The notes under the pieces are model-generated. The model ran no database searches, was not told the origin of the DNA, and saw only the letters and a list, made by a program, of their open reading frames with translations. A stretch of 64,000 bases of DNA. Source: Puccinia triticina. Lineage: Eukaryota > Basidiomycota > Pucciniomycetes > Pucciniales > Pucciniaceae. This document shows, piece after piece, positions 33,619 to 45,420 of the stretch. Position 1 is the first letter of the stretch, and each line of letters begins with the position of its first letter. A program made the position numbers and the translations under genes. The DNA is taken from the NCBI RefSeq assembly GCF_026914185.1, contig NC_070559.1, forward strand, positions 434,001 through 498,000, in the 5' to 3' direction.

Positions 33619-36442
33619 ATGATAGCACTGCTCCTTCACTTGCTCCAGTTCTTACCGGTTTCACTTCACCCGCGATCACTATGGGATAATGCGGCGACCT
33701 TAAAACAGAGGGAACGGACCATCCGGCTGGCCGCAATCCTCAAGCATCAGGACACGTTCTCAAGTAACCTCGATGAATTCGAACTGACCGTTCTCAGCAC
33801 GCCGGCCCACGAAATCGTCGCTCGGATCGGAGTGCAACGGCCAAATTGGAATGCTAAAAACGTCTTAAAGGCCTTCATAAAGGCTGCAATTCGCGCTCAT
33901 GTTGAAACCAATTGTTTGGTGAGCCATTTTTTGAATCTCAGAATGAGAGGAAGCCGGCTTTAATTCGCGGCTTTTCCTTTAGACAGAAGTCATGTTTGAA
34001 GAAGCGCTAGAGAGAGCAGACCAACTGGATCAGGAATTCGCAGCTACTGGACGGCTAAGGGGAAGGCTACATGGGATTCCGGTTAGCTTGAAGGATCAAG
34101 TCAATGTTAAAGGGTTTGATTCAACAATCGGATTGACTGAGTGCGCACAACAACGTTTCTGCACTAATTTTTTAATTCCTCTGATTACAGAGCAACAAAG
34201 CCCAGGAAAGATTTATTCTTACGTTCTTGATCATGCGAAATACTATATTTTAAAACCACTGACAGATTTGTGAATCAACCCGCCGAGGAAAATGCCCCAG
34301 TGGTCGACCGTCTGATTGAGGAAGGCGCAATCCCTTTCACCAAAACAAATGTTCCACAAGCGTATGTAACTTCGCTTCCTTGGCGAGTGTTGTTCTACTT
34401 GAGGGTACAAACTCAATTCTCCAGAACGCAGCTGACCGGCAGAATCCCTTAGGCTGTTTTCACTTGAATGTTCTAACCCAATATTCGGAGCCACTCACAA
34501 TCCTTACAAACGTGGCTTTAGCTGCGGTGGTAGCTCTGGTGGTGAAGCGGCTTTGCTTGCAAGTGATGGTAGCTGTATGGGTATAGGGTAAGCATGTTAG
34601 TCTACTGACATTTCCTTTTTCTTAAATGACCGTGACTCATGCCACATCTCAGCTCCGATATAGCCGGAAGTCTTCGAATCCCGGCCCACTATTCAGGGTG
34701 CTACAGCTTAAAGCCGGTAAGGGAAATTCAAGAATCAGCAAATTTAACCTTTGTAACGCATCTTCTGAACAACCTGTTTCATTTCTGTCTGGAATTTGGT
34801 ACATATACTGTAGTGGGAGATTCGTTCAAGACGGGCTGAGAGACTGTGATGATGGATACACGGAAATCTTAGGAGTGATTGGGCCCATGTTTGTCTACTC
34901 TCCTGATCGGTCTAGTAAGATTACTGGGTACCACAATTCTAAAGTTGCAATGCGCGTTCTATTCCAAGGGCTCGCTGTTGGGAAGATCTCGTTCTGTTGA
35001 GTCAAGTAATGCTCCACAAACCAGACCCCACGACGTCTCGCAAATTTGGATTGATTCCACTCGAAGATTTTCGATACGAGATATTTGACCCGCTGGTTGC
35101 TGGAGATACTCGACCTTCCCTGAAATTTGGCTTCTTCACTTCCGGTTAATTTTTGATTCAAATCCACTCTGACCAAGCCTTATAAGCTAAGAGATCTGAC
35201 TGCACCAATTTTCAAATTTGCAATAGATGACCTGATCGAGGCCAGTAGCCCTTGTCAAAGAGCTGTACGAGAGACTGTCGAAGCCTTAAAATTGGACGGG
35301 TATGATTGCATGGAAATCGATGTAAGTCGTTTAGATGGTGAGTGCTGCGACCATGAAGTAACTTCCGAAACAAAAAGGTTTTCATTTTTTTTATAGAAAA
35401 TGCTCCGCCTCATGTCTCTAACATGAGTCACTAACATACCGCAACAATCCCTAGTTCTTGAAGGATTAATAATTTATGTTGGGCTGTCTAGTGCAGATGG
35501 ATATCAGACAGGACTTTCCCATGTGGGCAGTGACCCTATGTAAGTTTGTTATGGCCTGCAATCTCCATTTGCAATCTACTGAATTACACCTCTTCAAAAG
35601 AGACAAGTCGATGTTTTTGACGACGATTGGGTGTTTGTTACCCAGTTGGCTTCGCTGGATAGTCTGCGGAGTGACAAGACACCTTCTGCGAGATGAAATC
35701 ATGGCCAAGTTGATTGAAGCCAGCCGAGCGAAGAACACCACCGAACTTCAGAAGTGGAGAGTGCGGAAGGATGCGTACTGTCTGAAAGTCAGAAGTTATG
35801 TAAGTTCACTCAGTACACCGTGATCTTGGGGAAAACATATAATTTTGCCTAAGCTGAAACCTCATGCCTTTCATTCATGTATATCTTGCTCGTATTGAGC
35901 TATGGGAAGAACTGGGTTTGGACGCGTTGATTTGTCCCACACAGGCTGTTACTGCTATTCCCATTGGATCTTCGGCAAGTTTGATGCCTTTGATTTATTT
36001 AAATGACACTCACCAATAACTGCTGGTTAAAATTTTTCTCGTTTTTGTTCGCACGTGATAGTGGAACAAATCTTTCATCGCGGAATCCACGCTCATTTGG
36101 AATTTAGTAGACTCGACAGTGGGCCACATTCCGATCACACGCGTAAACGTCCAGAAAGATCTAGTCAGCAGTGGTGCAGGTTTGAAGAAGAGCTTGCGAC
36201 AACCGGGGGAGGTATCCCAAGTGAAGGCCCTTTTGCCCAGTGTTGAACAAAGTGAAGGTTTACCAGTGGGTATTCAAATGGTGTGTGGGCTTTGGGAAGA
36301 AGAGAAAACATTGGCCTTGATGGGTATTGTTGTTAAAAGTTGGAACAGTCGTCCTATTCAGACCGCCCCCCTCTCAAGACCTGGTGATTTTATTTTGAAG
36401 AAACATAGGTTAAACTTAGGTGCCACTAATTCTAATCAATGA
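33619..36442 (+). CDS. Amidase-signature enzyme, paralogue A (probably splice-defective)
   Basis: Amidase-signature hydrolases cleave carboxamides with a Ser-cisSer-Lys triad; the substrate here is unknown. Exons by comparison with copy B: 33619-33918, 33983-34140, 34266-34361, 34453-34587, 34653-34716, 34809-34888, 34969-35144, 35227-35337, 35455-35539, 35601-35799, 35900-35974, 36062-36442. The total is 1,860 nt, or 619 aa. The Lys is in GIPVSLKDQ, the nucleophile region is [15 protein letters not shown], and the second Ser is in [13 protein letters not shown]. Exon lengths equal those of copy B except the last (+3). Two oddities: the acceptor before exon 6 reads AC (TATAC-TGT) where B has AG, and the donor of exon 11 is GC (TCG-gcaagt). 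If the acceptor is truly lost, the nearest AG shifts frame. An in-frame stop upstream supports the chosen ATG. Confidence 0.8.
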
Positions 36443-36474
36443 AAATATCGGATATCATTATGTTTTAGTTCATC

Positions 36475-36570
36475 TCTCTTTAGTGGCTTTTAGTCGTCTA
36501 AGTATGTAGTGACCGAAGTTGTCTCTTTAGTGGCTTATAGTCGTCTGAGTATGTAGTGACCCAAGTTGTC
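36475..36570 (+). repeat. Two-copy 48-bp tandem duplication
   Basis: TCTCTTTAGTGGCTTTTAGT and the rest of a ~48-bp unit occur twice in a row with three differences, shortly after the amidase A stop codon. It may lie in its 3' UTR. Confidence 0.7.
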
Positions 36571-36861
36571 GTCTGCAGTCGCTTCTTTGATTAGATATTA
36601 TACTTTCCATCCTATTGGACATTATTTTCTCCAAACATTCAAATTTGTTTCACTCTTATTGCATTCCTACTCTCAGGTTTGAATCCTCCATCAATTCTAA
36701 GGAACTGAAATCTCTTGCAGAGAGAGAGCTTGTAACTACAATGCCGTAGCATGGGTCGTAGTTGAGAACTATGCCCCCAAAAAACCTCATAGAGGTTCAG
36801 ACAAGAATGTCAGCAAGAAGTGGGAACTGAAACTACTGGACAAACTGAAAGCTAAGTGGCA
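36571..36861. other. Intergenic, no feature seen
   Basis: Short single-copy spacer before the compound element. Confidence 0.4.
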
Positions 36862-37203
36862 ATTATGGTATTCAAAATTGCATATGTCACTGTTTACATA
36901 AAATCATAAAGCCAATTTTGGCTGGAAGATCTCAGTGTGCATATGCATGCATAAAATTATGCAAACCAACTTTGAACACCATAAAAGTTGACTTGCATAA
37001 AATCATAACACCATGAAATCATAACATCTAGGCTGAAAAAAATATGTACCACCCAAGCATTCAAATTAGAGCAACATTTCTAAAATGGTACATATAAAAT
37101 CATCATTTGAAAATTTAATGATTTTATGATTTCAACTTTGAACACCTTAAAAGTTGAAATCATAAAATTTTTGAATCATAAAATCATAAAATCATAAAAC
37201 TTG

Positions 37204-38731
37204 GGAGTTGAAAAATCGACTCACGGAAATTAAATTATTGACTCCCAAATGGCATTTACGTCGCACGGACCGGATCACGACGTCCACCCCCGGTACGCGG
37301 GACCAAAAGTTGACCCACGCGGATTTTGGGAGTCAGAAAATTAATTCCTCCCTTGAGAATGGGAGTCAAAAATTTAATTTTACAAAAATTCCACAAATAT
37401 ACAAATAAATTCATATCTCCTCAGTGGGGCACCCAAACCCCCCAAAAATTTTACAGTGGGCAGAATACCCTCTTAACAGCATATGAGGAGCTTCACGGCA
37501 TTAGCACACCCCATGATAGGCATGTGCAGTTGGGGGTCAAATTTGGCTGATTTCCTACTAAGGAAATCAACCAAAGCCTTAGATACAGTGCCCCAAAGTG
37601 CACCAAACTTTTACAGTGGGAAAAATAACCTCTTGAAAGCATATGATGAGCTTCAAGGAAAACATAACATGAGAGATTTTCCATTTGAAAACATAACTTG
37701 CAAAACCATTTGAGGAAAACATCACATGGAAAATTATGGTCATTGTGACGGAGGGACTAACAAATGAGGTGTAGGCACTATTGAATGTGTCAAGGGTACT
37801 AAAAGCTGTGGCAAATTTGGCGGAAACACTATTAGCAGTGGCAGTCGCACTATTATCTGTGGCGGCAGAGGGATTCTTAACTGTGGCAGGGGGACTATAA
37901 CTGTGGCGGGGGGACTATAACTGTGGCGGGGAAACTAATAACTGAGGTGTAGGCACTATTAACTGTGTCAAAGGGAATAAACACTGTGGCAAATTTGTTG
38001 GAAGGACTATTAACTGTGGTGGTCGCACTATTATCTGTGGCGGAGGGACTATTGCCTGCGGCGGGGCCAAAAGCCCCAGCTGCCTCTAATTTATTTCATG
38101 TGCTTGAGTTACTGCCTTTATGCTAAAAGTTTGGGTGGAGAGTAATAAAATTCATGAGCTAAAATTTTGGTGCACTTTGAGGCACTGTAGCTAAGGTTTT
38201 GGTGGATTTCTTGAGCAGGAAATTGGCCAAATTTGACCCCCAACCACACATGCCTATTATGGGGTGTGCTAATGCCGTGAAGCTCATCATATGCTTTCAA
38301 GAGGGTATTCTTCCCACTGTAAAAGTTTGGTGCACTTTTGGGCACTGTATCTAAGGCTTTGGTTGATTTCCTTAGTAGGAAATCAGCCAAATTTGACCCC
38401 CAACCGCACATGCCTATTATGGGGTATGCTAATGCTGTGAAGCTCGTCATATGCTGTTAAGAGGGTATTCTGCCCACTGTAAAATTTTTGGGGGGTTTGG
38501 GTGCCCCACTGAGGAGATATGAATTTATTTGTATATTTGTGGAATTTTTGTAAAATTAATTTTTTGACTCCCATTCTCGAGGGAGGAATTAATTTTCCAA
38601 CTCCCAAAATCCGCGCGGGTCAACTTTTGGTCCCGTGGACCGGGGGTGGACGTTGTGACCCGGTCCGTGCAACCTAAATGCCATTTGGGAGTCGATAATT
38701 TAATTTCCGTGAGTCGATTTTTCAACTCCCT
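37204..38731. mobile_element. Foldback element with ~450-bp arms
   Basis: GGGAGTTGAAAAATCGACTC at 37204 is matched in inversion ending at 38731, and the similarity continues for about 450 bp at roughly 95% identity. The right arm continues with a second, more diverged copy of the GGCACTGTA...GAAATCA motif (38180-38270). The centre is a degenerate minisatellite. No ORF has a recognisable product. Confidence 0.8.
37760..38065. repeat. CTGTGGCGGGGGGACTAT minisatellite
   Basis: Irregular units of about 18-30 bp built on ACTATTAACTGTGGCGG fill the loop of the foldback element. Confidence 0.8.
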
Positions 38732-38825
38732 AAAACTTTTGGGTGATAATTTTTTATTTACCATTTTCAAACTATTGCTCTGTTTTGAGTGTTTGGGTGG
38801 TACATATTTTTTCTGCTTAAAATTT

Positions 38826-39583
38826 CGGACTTACTTCGCGCACTGCGAAAAGCTCTTCGCGCACTGTGCAGTGCGCAAAGTTTGCAAACACTTCGCGCAC
38901 TGCGCGTGAAGGGCGCAACTTTTTCAAATTATTTTTTGACCAATCAATAGACAAGCTTATTATTGTCCTCTGTGAATTTATTTGGAGTTTTTTGAAGCTT
39001 CCTTGTATGCTTAAAAATCCCACCAATAAAAAAAACAAGTACAGCCATTTGGGGACCTGGAATTCATATTCCCACAGGCCAAAAAATCCAATTAATTTAT
39101 TGAATCATATTAAACATGTATTTAAAAGTTTTAGAACTTTTTGGCCACTTTGTACAAGGACAAGGCTTTCAAAAACCAGTAACTGTTTCTCAAGATATGC
39201 CAAAATGCGCCAGTAAGTGGTGAACTTTCCTAATTTTTGAAAGCCTTATTCTTGCACAAAGTGGCCAAAAAATTCTAAAAAGTTTGAATTCATATGTATC
39301 ATTATTCACTAAATTATTTGGATTTTTTGACTGGTGGGAATATGAATTCCAGGTCCCCAAATGGCTGTACTTGTTTTTTTTATTGGTGGGATTTTTAAGC
39401 ATACAAGGAAGCTTCAAAAAACTCCAAATAAATTCACAGAGGACAATAAGAAGCTTTTCTATTGATTGGTCAAAAAATAATTTGAAAAAGTTGCGCCCTT
39501 CACGCGCAGTGCGCGAAGTGTTTGCAAACTTCGCGCACTGCACAGTGCGCGAAGAGCTTTTCGCAGTGCGCGAAGTAAGTCCG
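38826..39583. mobile_element. hAT-like foldback MITE, near-perfect ~360-bp arms, 8-bp TSD
   Basis: It begins CGGACTTACTTCGCGCACTG and ends with its inverse. The arms pair nearly perfectly over about 360 bp with a loop near 39180-39230. Direct TAAAATTT lies at 38818-38825 and 39584-39591. The terminus and the internal ATTTTTTGAnnAATCAATAG phrase are shared with the element at 30-1447, so they form one family. Confidence 0.85.
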
Positions 39584-39642
39584 TAAAATTTTGTGATTTT
39601 ATGGTGTTATGATTTTATGCAAGTCAACTTTGAACACCTTAA

Positions 39643-40422
39643 ATACCATAAATGTGTAGTGTATATACACCGCAGCACAGCACTGCAACCAAGCATCCAT
39701 GTGGCTTGGGTAGCAAGTTAACAACACTGACCAATATTGAGTACCTGGTTGAAAAAAACTACTTGTTAATTTGTGCCAAACAGTAACACTAGTAGCAGGC
39801 TTTGGTCAGGCAAACCAATCCAGTGGTTCTGCCCAACCAGTTTTGCGGTGCGCGAACTTGGCTGCCACAACTGAGTTTTTGCAGTGCAAGTATAAATACT
39901 CCTGGGCCTATATAATTGTAGATTTGAAGGGGGGATACAATTGTACACATTTATAGATTGCACCCATATCTGTATGCTCCCGTGTTTTATTTTACAGTTA
40001 CACTGACTTAATCAAATGCAAGAAAGGAATTTATGCTGTTCTACAAAAGTGAAAGATATCATGCTTATTGCTTTGATCAATGGCCCTTGTTCCCGCATTA
40101 AGATTGCACATTTAAATTGAAGAATGATACATATCTTTGACTTCGGAAGAAACCAAAATGGGGATGATACTTCTTTGTGCTGAAAGCGGTTGCTGAGGCT
40201 AGAGAGCCCATGATCATTCATATCTGAGAGGAGCATAAAATATCAATGAGGTCAAGGGCCGGAAAAATTATAATGAGACAAGATGGGGTGATTAGAACAG
40301 GGTATAAAAGGATAGTGTACAAGTGAATTCATTGAGGTACTAATAAATCAAGAATAAGTTCAGCTTCAAGAAGGTCCAAAGAGCATGCTTATGCTATCCG
40401 TCTTTTTCCTGTCGATGTGGAA
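39643..40422. other. Intergenic, no gene seen
   Basis: Single-copy DNA; the distal part is probably the 3' UTR of the following minus-strand gene. Confidence 0.4.
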
Positions 40423-41562
40423 TTATGCTATGCCAGCTGACTGAAGAGAGGAGGCTGGAAAATTTGGAATTTTTTGAAAATATAGAAGTGTGCAGCTTGG
40501 ATGAGGTGCTCTGGGCACTGCCTGTTTTACCGATGAGCGTAGCATAAAGAATCTTGTAAGCTGTTTTGCCACATTTCATCAAAGGAAGTCAGCACTCACC
40601 GGTCCGCGTGGTGGCATTGTCGAGAGGGTAAGGGTCGCTGATGGGTAGACGCTGCATTTTCTTTTGGGAAGTATTTTCTGATACCAAAAACATTGGATAT
40701 GAGGGTTGATTCCAGCTGCATCAACTGATGATACGAATGATAAACAAAGCTCACTGGTTTGATCACAGTTCAGGCCGACTAGTGCGTCTAGGCCTGAAAA
40801 GGAGAATGAAGATAAACACTTTGATCGACGTCGATGGCTCGGTGGCATAGTGGAGAGACCAGGATCATTTAACAAGGGCATGCTCCGCGCTGATCGGAGT
40901 TTGGGGTGGAGATTTTCCTCCGAAGCAGCATCCGCCTGGGGCTTGACTACGTCCTGGCGTGTTGAACACTTCACTGAAACAAACGGGTGATATGCTTCAA
41001 CAGTTTTTCGGTGGTGTGTGTTTAGCTCATCGTTGAAGTTAACCCGCAGGCACTTACTTTCCTCGTGAGCCAATGCTTTATCATTGATGTGGGGATCGAT
41101 GTACTTTTTAGCCCATAGCTTCGTTCGCTGAACTCGTGACCTTCGCTTCAGGTTGGGGCTGGAAGCGGTTGACCGGAAGAGAAGAGATTGGAGGGGCCAA
41201 CTGCCTGATGGACCGGAGTCAGATGTGATTGCCTCACTGCTTCTTCTCTCTTTCATCAATCGATGCTCATTACAGAGTGTAGCCACAAGCATAGAATCAA
41301 AGTGTCTTTCCTGTAAAGATGTTGCTTTAGCTAATAGAGAAGGATAGATTGGTGAGTAGCGTTTAGTAAGGAAATCGAGTTAGCATACACTAATCTTTGG
41401 TTCCGAGTTGGTCAGTCCAACCTGCCCCCGTGGCAGTCGTTTGGCGTTGGCGAAATCTAGGGGCTCATCAAGAAGATCATCCGGTTTACCGCAACAGTGA
41501 AAGCTCAACCCGGAATCTTTCGATGAATTCTTCAAGCGGAAAAATTTCCTCGTCCGTGCCAT
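40423..41562 (-). CDS. Unrecognised basic protein, three exons
   Basis: I do not recognise this gene. Exons 41562-41391, 41330-40600 and 40560-40423 join in frame (172+731+138 = 1,041 nt, 346 aa). Donors and acceptors are canonical (A-gtgtat/ttag, CCG-gtgagt/acag). The start MARTRKFFRLKNSS is followed by an early FHCCGKPDD. The middle is Ser/Arg/Lys-rich (LKRRSRVQRTK, SHRRRSK) and probably disordered, with no membrane segment or signal peptide. Cysteines are scattered. Composition resembles a nuclear or nucleic-acid-binding protein, but that is a guess. The clean splice phasing over three exons is the main argument that it is real. Confidence 0.6.
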
Positions 41563-42877
41563 AGTTCAAGTAATGGAGTAATCAAAATATCATGTCTGAA
41601 ACGGATTGAGTGACTGCGTGGCAGAGTTGACAAGAGTCTTGTGCTTAGAGAGTATAGCAAAAAAATTCAAGCATTATGATTGGTTGCTGATGAGTTCAGC
41701 TTATGACTGGTCAAAAGAATTTCCTGGAGCGACCATGTTGAATGTTCGCCTAGCTTTGGCTATCACCCCGGCAGAAGTACTGTAGAGAGAAATTCACTGG
41801 ATTGCTACCGCTTCTGCTGAACCGGCCAGCGGTAAAAAAATGTTGGGTAGGGTTCGAACCCTATTTCCAACAGGGACAGGAAGAGCTACCGAGATCAAGG
41901 TGCAAACATGTCACACCTGATTTCAGTACATAAGGAGTTTATCCCCCTTTCGACAAACAAAGACCTCTCTCGGGGTGAACTGAGACGGAACAGATCAAGA
42001 CCGGTGAAAATACCGAAAGTGGTGTGTCGAGGATGGGAGTGACTCCATCTTCCCTGGGGGAAAAACATACATACCCCGACCCACTGGTGCCCCCAATGGC
42101 CCTGGATCTGTTCGGAAAACGCGCTGTATGTATGCGTAACACGAGGTAACCGTAACGAGAGCGCGGATTTTGCCCTTCAAACTTTCACTGGGCTCTATGT
42201 ATGCGTACCTTCAGTGATTGAGGTTGATGATCAGGTTGGCGCGGGTTGGCGATTTCCGTCTCCTGATCTTGAACTTACTAGAAGCAAAGTTCTGCTAGAG
42301 GAAAGAAACTGGACCATGTCTGCGTGGCTCCCAAACAATTATTAACCTGACGGCTCCTACGTATTTATTCATGTAGGTGCGCCCGACTTTGACACTTGGT
42401 AATCTGTTTATCAAGTAAAAGTTTGGGGAAAAGGAGAGTCGAAATCTTCGAATAAGTTCAGAGCATCAAGTTATCAACTGCAAAGTTCCTTCGACTGGCA
42501 AGCGGAAAACAATCGTCGCCTCGAGCCTGACCAATAAACTCAAAATATCGAAAATCATAAGGACACGTACACTTTTCCCAAACTTGATACCCTTGACTTA
42601 TATTGTCAAATCGCCTACCCTACTGCCAAATATCCCCTTACAGTTTATTGAATCATTCCCTTTCTGTTTCTCAGGAGCTTCGGTGCCATAGTAGGATACT
42701 CAATCCTAGGCAGCAACCCCTCAAACGCTTGAGGTCAAACCCCGACTCGAGCCTGATCAAGGGGAATCGGGACCTCCATCGGGGTCCCGGGATGGAGAGG
42801 GACGAAATAGAATCTTGGTTTGTTGCATCTCTTGGGGGGTGTTTATTCTTTTTGAAAATCGCCGGTACATAGGCGAC
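41563..42877. other. Intergenic, no gene seen
   Basis: No convincing ORF. GGGTTCGAACCC near 41860 is a short palindrome, not a tRNA (see rejected items). Confidence 0.4.
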
Positions 42878-43402
42878 ATGCTGAGTGGAGTGAAAAGAAG
42901 TTTTCCGATTTTCGTGTCTTTGGGGCGACGATCTAAATGGATGAAGCTTAAGGAAACTAACATCTCGTTGAAAACTCGTCAAATACATACAACTGCGATT
43001 GACTCAACATCGGCCTCAAGAATGAAAATAGATACTATTGATGAAAGAAACAGCAAGCGTCATAAGCTACCCAGCAACTTGAAGCCATCAACTATTCTAA
43101 CTTCTTGGTCAGTGCCGATGTGTTGTGATGTAATTGTCATCGTCGGAGGTGACAGGAGTACATATTCGTGCAAAGCACTTACAAACCAAATTCACCCACA
43201 TTTGAGGCTTGCTTTGATGGACATGGAAACAAAGATGTGCATCCGGGAAGTTGTGAACGTAACGATGACCACTCCGCGGCGGCTCCCACCGAGAACTAAC
43301 TTGACACAAGCCCCCCTGGTGGCAGGCAGGCTTGGCTGGCGGCGATATCGAGAGCGCTCCGCGCGGGTTCCCCGGACCACCGTTCAAGTGGCTTTGTTAT
43401 AA
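42878..43402 (+). pseudogene. Possible decayed BTB/POZ-like fragment
   Basis: An ATG-initiated ORF of about 174 aa. A central stretch reads ILTSWSVPMCCDVIVIVGGD, then RSTYSCKAL and a later REVVNVTMTTP. This recalls the start of BTB domains, where a D-V-x-x-x-V-G segment precedes a YxCHK-like motif and a later E-V-x-L strand. The similarity is weak, the conserved His and SPYF-like motif are missing, and the C-terminal third is low-complexity basic. I call it a possible relic; a chance ORF is the alternative. Confidence 0.3.
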
Positions 43403-44159
43403 CTGAGAGCATTCACATTGGCCGGGTTACAAGGCAAGTTGATCCAATCAAGCATGCTTGAGGACAGGGGGGTTCACAATTGAAATTTGCAAAACTTTAG
43501 GACACATTTTTTAAGGTGTTTATCAACATTTTTTTTAAAAAATTGACATGATGTGCTGATTGACCAGTGTGGAACTTCTCACGGTTGGGGAGAAAGAGCT
43601 TGGAGAGTTTAGAGTGCTTGAAGGGCTGCTCTCCGGTTACTCTGGGAGAAATAGCACGAAGAAAATAAAGATTTGTGGCTTCTTTTTATCTTTCTAGGCG
43701 CTGCTACTATGAAATACTTGTGTCAATCACTTTTAAGGCGCAGAGTAGGGAGTTTTTGGCGAAGTTGAGGTCAAATTTAGGGGTTTTAAATCTCAAGGGC
43801 ACAATTTATAATGATCAATTTCAATTTACAAGATGTGATGAAAGCTAAATAGTAATGTGGTACTATCTCTCTAATGCTGACATCGGGAAGAAAAAGGCCA
43901 CAAAATGGGCTTCTTTTATAGACAAAAGAACCAATATCAGACTAGCTTTTAATCTTAGAAGATTTACAACTATGTAATGAAATTGTAGTTACATATGAGC
44001 CTTGGCTTTTCTATATGTACATGATTTTTAGTCTGGAATACTTCTCAAAGATGTTAAACAATTCTTAGAAGTGAGTACTAGATTGAAGTGTAAAGAAAAT
44101 TACTGTAAATCTCTTTTTATACTACTTTTGTATATATAAGTGGCTATTTCAGAAGTATT
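43403..44159. other. Intergenic, no gene seen
   Basis: AT-rich DNA without coding signal or element ends. Confidence 0.4.
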
Positions 44160-44209
44160 AGGCCCCGTTTGGATGCCCGGTGTGATATTATAAATCACAT
44201 AATAATTGT

Positions 44210-44382
44210 GGTGTTCAAAATTGATTTTCAAACCACTTTCTACATAAAATCATAAGATCTACATGTCCAAACTTTTGATGGGGTGAAAGTTGAGGGTTCT
44301 CTTCATTTCAAGCACCTCTCAAAACTTTGATAAATCTTATGATTTTATGTAAAATGATATTCAAAAATCAATTTTGAACACC
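44210..44382. mobile_element. 173-bp MITE of the GGTGTTCAAA family
   Basis: GGTGTTCAAAATTGATTTTC and an internal CATAAAATCATAAGAT are matched in inversion by ATCTTATGATTTTATG and AATCAATTTTGAACACC. It is nested near the left end of the AGGCCCC element. Confidence 0.78.
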
Positions 44383-44699
44383 CTAAATATACATAACACA
44401 AAAGTGAAAAGCCAATTGTCATAAAATCAATTATGCAACCAGCACATTTATGACAGGTCTGTTTGGCGCGTCCACTCAATAATCATTTGGTACTCATTTA
44501 TTACAAGTCTGTTTGGCAAACCAAAATTCACTCGGTGTCATACACACTCATCACCATCCTTCACAATGTCGCCTCCCAGCATGCTTCAAAAAAAACAACA
44601 GTACCAGCTCCGACAAAAGAGGATGGCACTTTTCATCATTATCCTGATTGGCCTCCGTCAGTGGTTGAAGACAATCAAACATCCATACAACAATAGCAT

Positions 44700-45420
44700 C
44701 TTAACGCGTCATCAATCTTGATGACCCAACCAGTCATCGAGAGGGACTCTACACCCTCTCGACGACCAGACAAGTCATTGAGAGGGATTCTACACCCTCT
44801 CCATGACTGGTTGAAACCAGTCATTGAGAGGGACTCTACACCCTCTCGATGTCCGGTCAACCACTCATCGAGAGGGTGAGTCCCTCTTGATGACCGGATG
44901 ATTCTACACCCTCTTGATGAGTGGTTGACCGGATATCAAGAGGCTGTAGAGTCCCTCTCGGTGACCGGTCAAGCAGTCATCAAGAGGATGTAGAATCCCA
45001 CTCAATGACTGTGTGACTGCTTGACCGGTCACCAAGAGGGACTCTGCACCCTCTTGATATCCGGTCAACCACTCATCAAGAGGGTGTAGAATCATCCGGT
45101 CATTGAGAGGGACTCACCCTCTTGATGAGTGGTTGACCGGACATCGAGAGGGTGTAGAGTCCCTCTCAATGACTGGTTTCAACCAGTCATGGAGAGGGTG
45201 TAGAATCCCTCTCAATGACTTGTCCGGTTGTTGAGAGGGTGTAGAGTCCCTCTTGATGACTGGTTGGGTCATCAACAGGTGAAGTCCTCTTTGATGACCG
45301 GTTGAACGGTCATCAAGAGGGTGTCCTCTGGATGGCCTGTCAAACTGGCCATCCAGAAGTTGATGCGTGCTCTTCGATGACCGGTTGACCGGTCATCAGG
45401 AGGTTGTGTAGTACTCCCTA
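44700..45420. repeat. Palindromic CTCTCGATGACCGGTCAA minisatellite
   Basis: About 15 degenerate ~45-bp units of alternating orientation (GACCGGTCAACCACTCATC, then GAGAGGGTGTAGAGTCCC). They are related to the arrays at 11.0-11.6 and 13.4-14.0 kb by the CGATGACCGGTC core but have different spacers. The array is also roughly symmetric about 45000. Confidence 0.85.

Larger units (their letters stand above)
36862..39642. mobile_element. Compound of nested inverted-repeat elements
   Basis: The outermost layer belongs to the GGTGTTCAAAGTTGACTTGC family. Its right end is at about 39642 (CAACTTTGAACACC). Its left end resumes at 36984 (AAGTTGACTTGCATAAAATC) after a small MITE at about 36862-36983. Both arms share ATATGTACCACCCAA with their inverse at 38790-38815. 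Inside lie the foldback at 37204-38731 and the hAT-like foldback at 38826-39583, the latter inserted in the right arm. There is no transposase. Confidence 0.7.

Noticed and set aside
41800..41890. GGGTTCGAACCC as a tRNA T-arm
   Set aside because: No matching acceptor stem, D-arm or anticodon arm at the right distance on either strand; it is a chance palindrome.
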